Positions 19,978-20,001 of a DNA stretch of 20,001 bases are shown one piece after another (within the stretch, counting starts at the first letter, position 1; each line of letters opens with the position of its first letter). The DNA lies in IMG/VR virus record IMGVR_UViG_3300025687_000447, positions 1 through 20,001 of that record; one strand, given 5' to 3'. Origin of the DNA: a virus. The notes under the pieces are model-generated. The model ran no database searches. It saw only the letters and a list, made by a program, of their open reading frames with translations, and was not told where the DNA came from. The position numbers and the translations under genes were made by a program.

Positions 19978-20001
19978 TCGACTGCACGAACGTATATACA
20001 A

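Noticed and set aside
1-20001. CRISPR array, insertion sequence or integrase
   Set aside because: No regularly spaced repeat, transposase or recombinase motif was seen on either strand; the only tandem repeats are short linker-coding units.

Overview
The window is most likely a piece of a tailed double-stranded DNA phage of cyanobacteria. It carries an intact large terminase, a tail-fibre-type protein pair, a string of small Ala/Gln-rich structural candidates joined by TGATG or GTGA junctions, a tRNA-Leu and almost no intergenic space. The cyanobacterial link rests on a 53-residue protein with two YRG motifs like the cyanobacterial DUF4278 family, and on several short proteins (near 17.7 kb and 19.7 kb) that resemble conserved cyanophage hypotheticals. 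No integrase, polymerase or lysis gene was recognised, so lifestyle and morphology stay open.

Layout. Positions 1-4290 (minus strand) hold, in transcription order, the terminase large subunit, a GT-A-like glycosyltransferase, a DUF3310 protein, a small spike-base-like protein, a short hypothetical, a GT17-type glycosyltransferase and a truncated Lys-rich gene. Positions 4339-6593 (plus strand) hold a two-gene cassette: a GT4 glycosyltransferase overlapping a GH130-like five-bladed-propeller protein. It lies between a possible small terminase subunit (6664-7194) and the large subunit, and ends in two strong hairpins. Positions 6664-12183 (minus strand) run from a small membrane protein through a small acidic protein, tRNA-Leu(UAA), a zinc-ribbon protein, a GT2 glycosyltransferase, an XRE-type regulator and five Ala/Gln/Gly-rich probable virion proteins to the terminase-small-like gene.

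Positions 12276-13854 (plus strand) hold a class I methyltransferase, a Cys-motif miniprotein and a Gly/Ala-rich protein. Positions 13980-17101 alternate strands gene by gene and include several very small membrane peptides, two of which overlap convergently. Positions 17151-17555 (minus strand) hold a terminator, a degenerate tRNA-like sequence and the YRG protein. Positions 17689-20001 hold a short plus-strand gene, then a minus-strand tail-fibre pair and a conserved small protein.

The notable theme is sugar chemistry placed among packaging and virion genes: four glycosyltransferases of different families, a GH130-like protein and a methyltransferase within 13 kb. This would fit a phage that decorates its own virion or alters host surface glycan, but the sequence alone does not show the acceptor.
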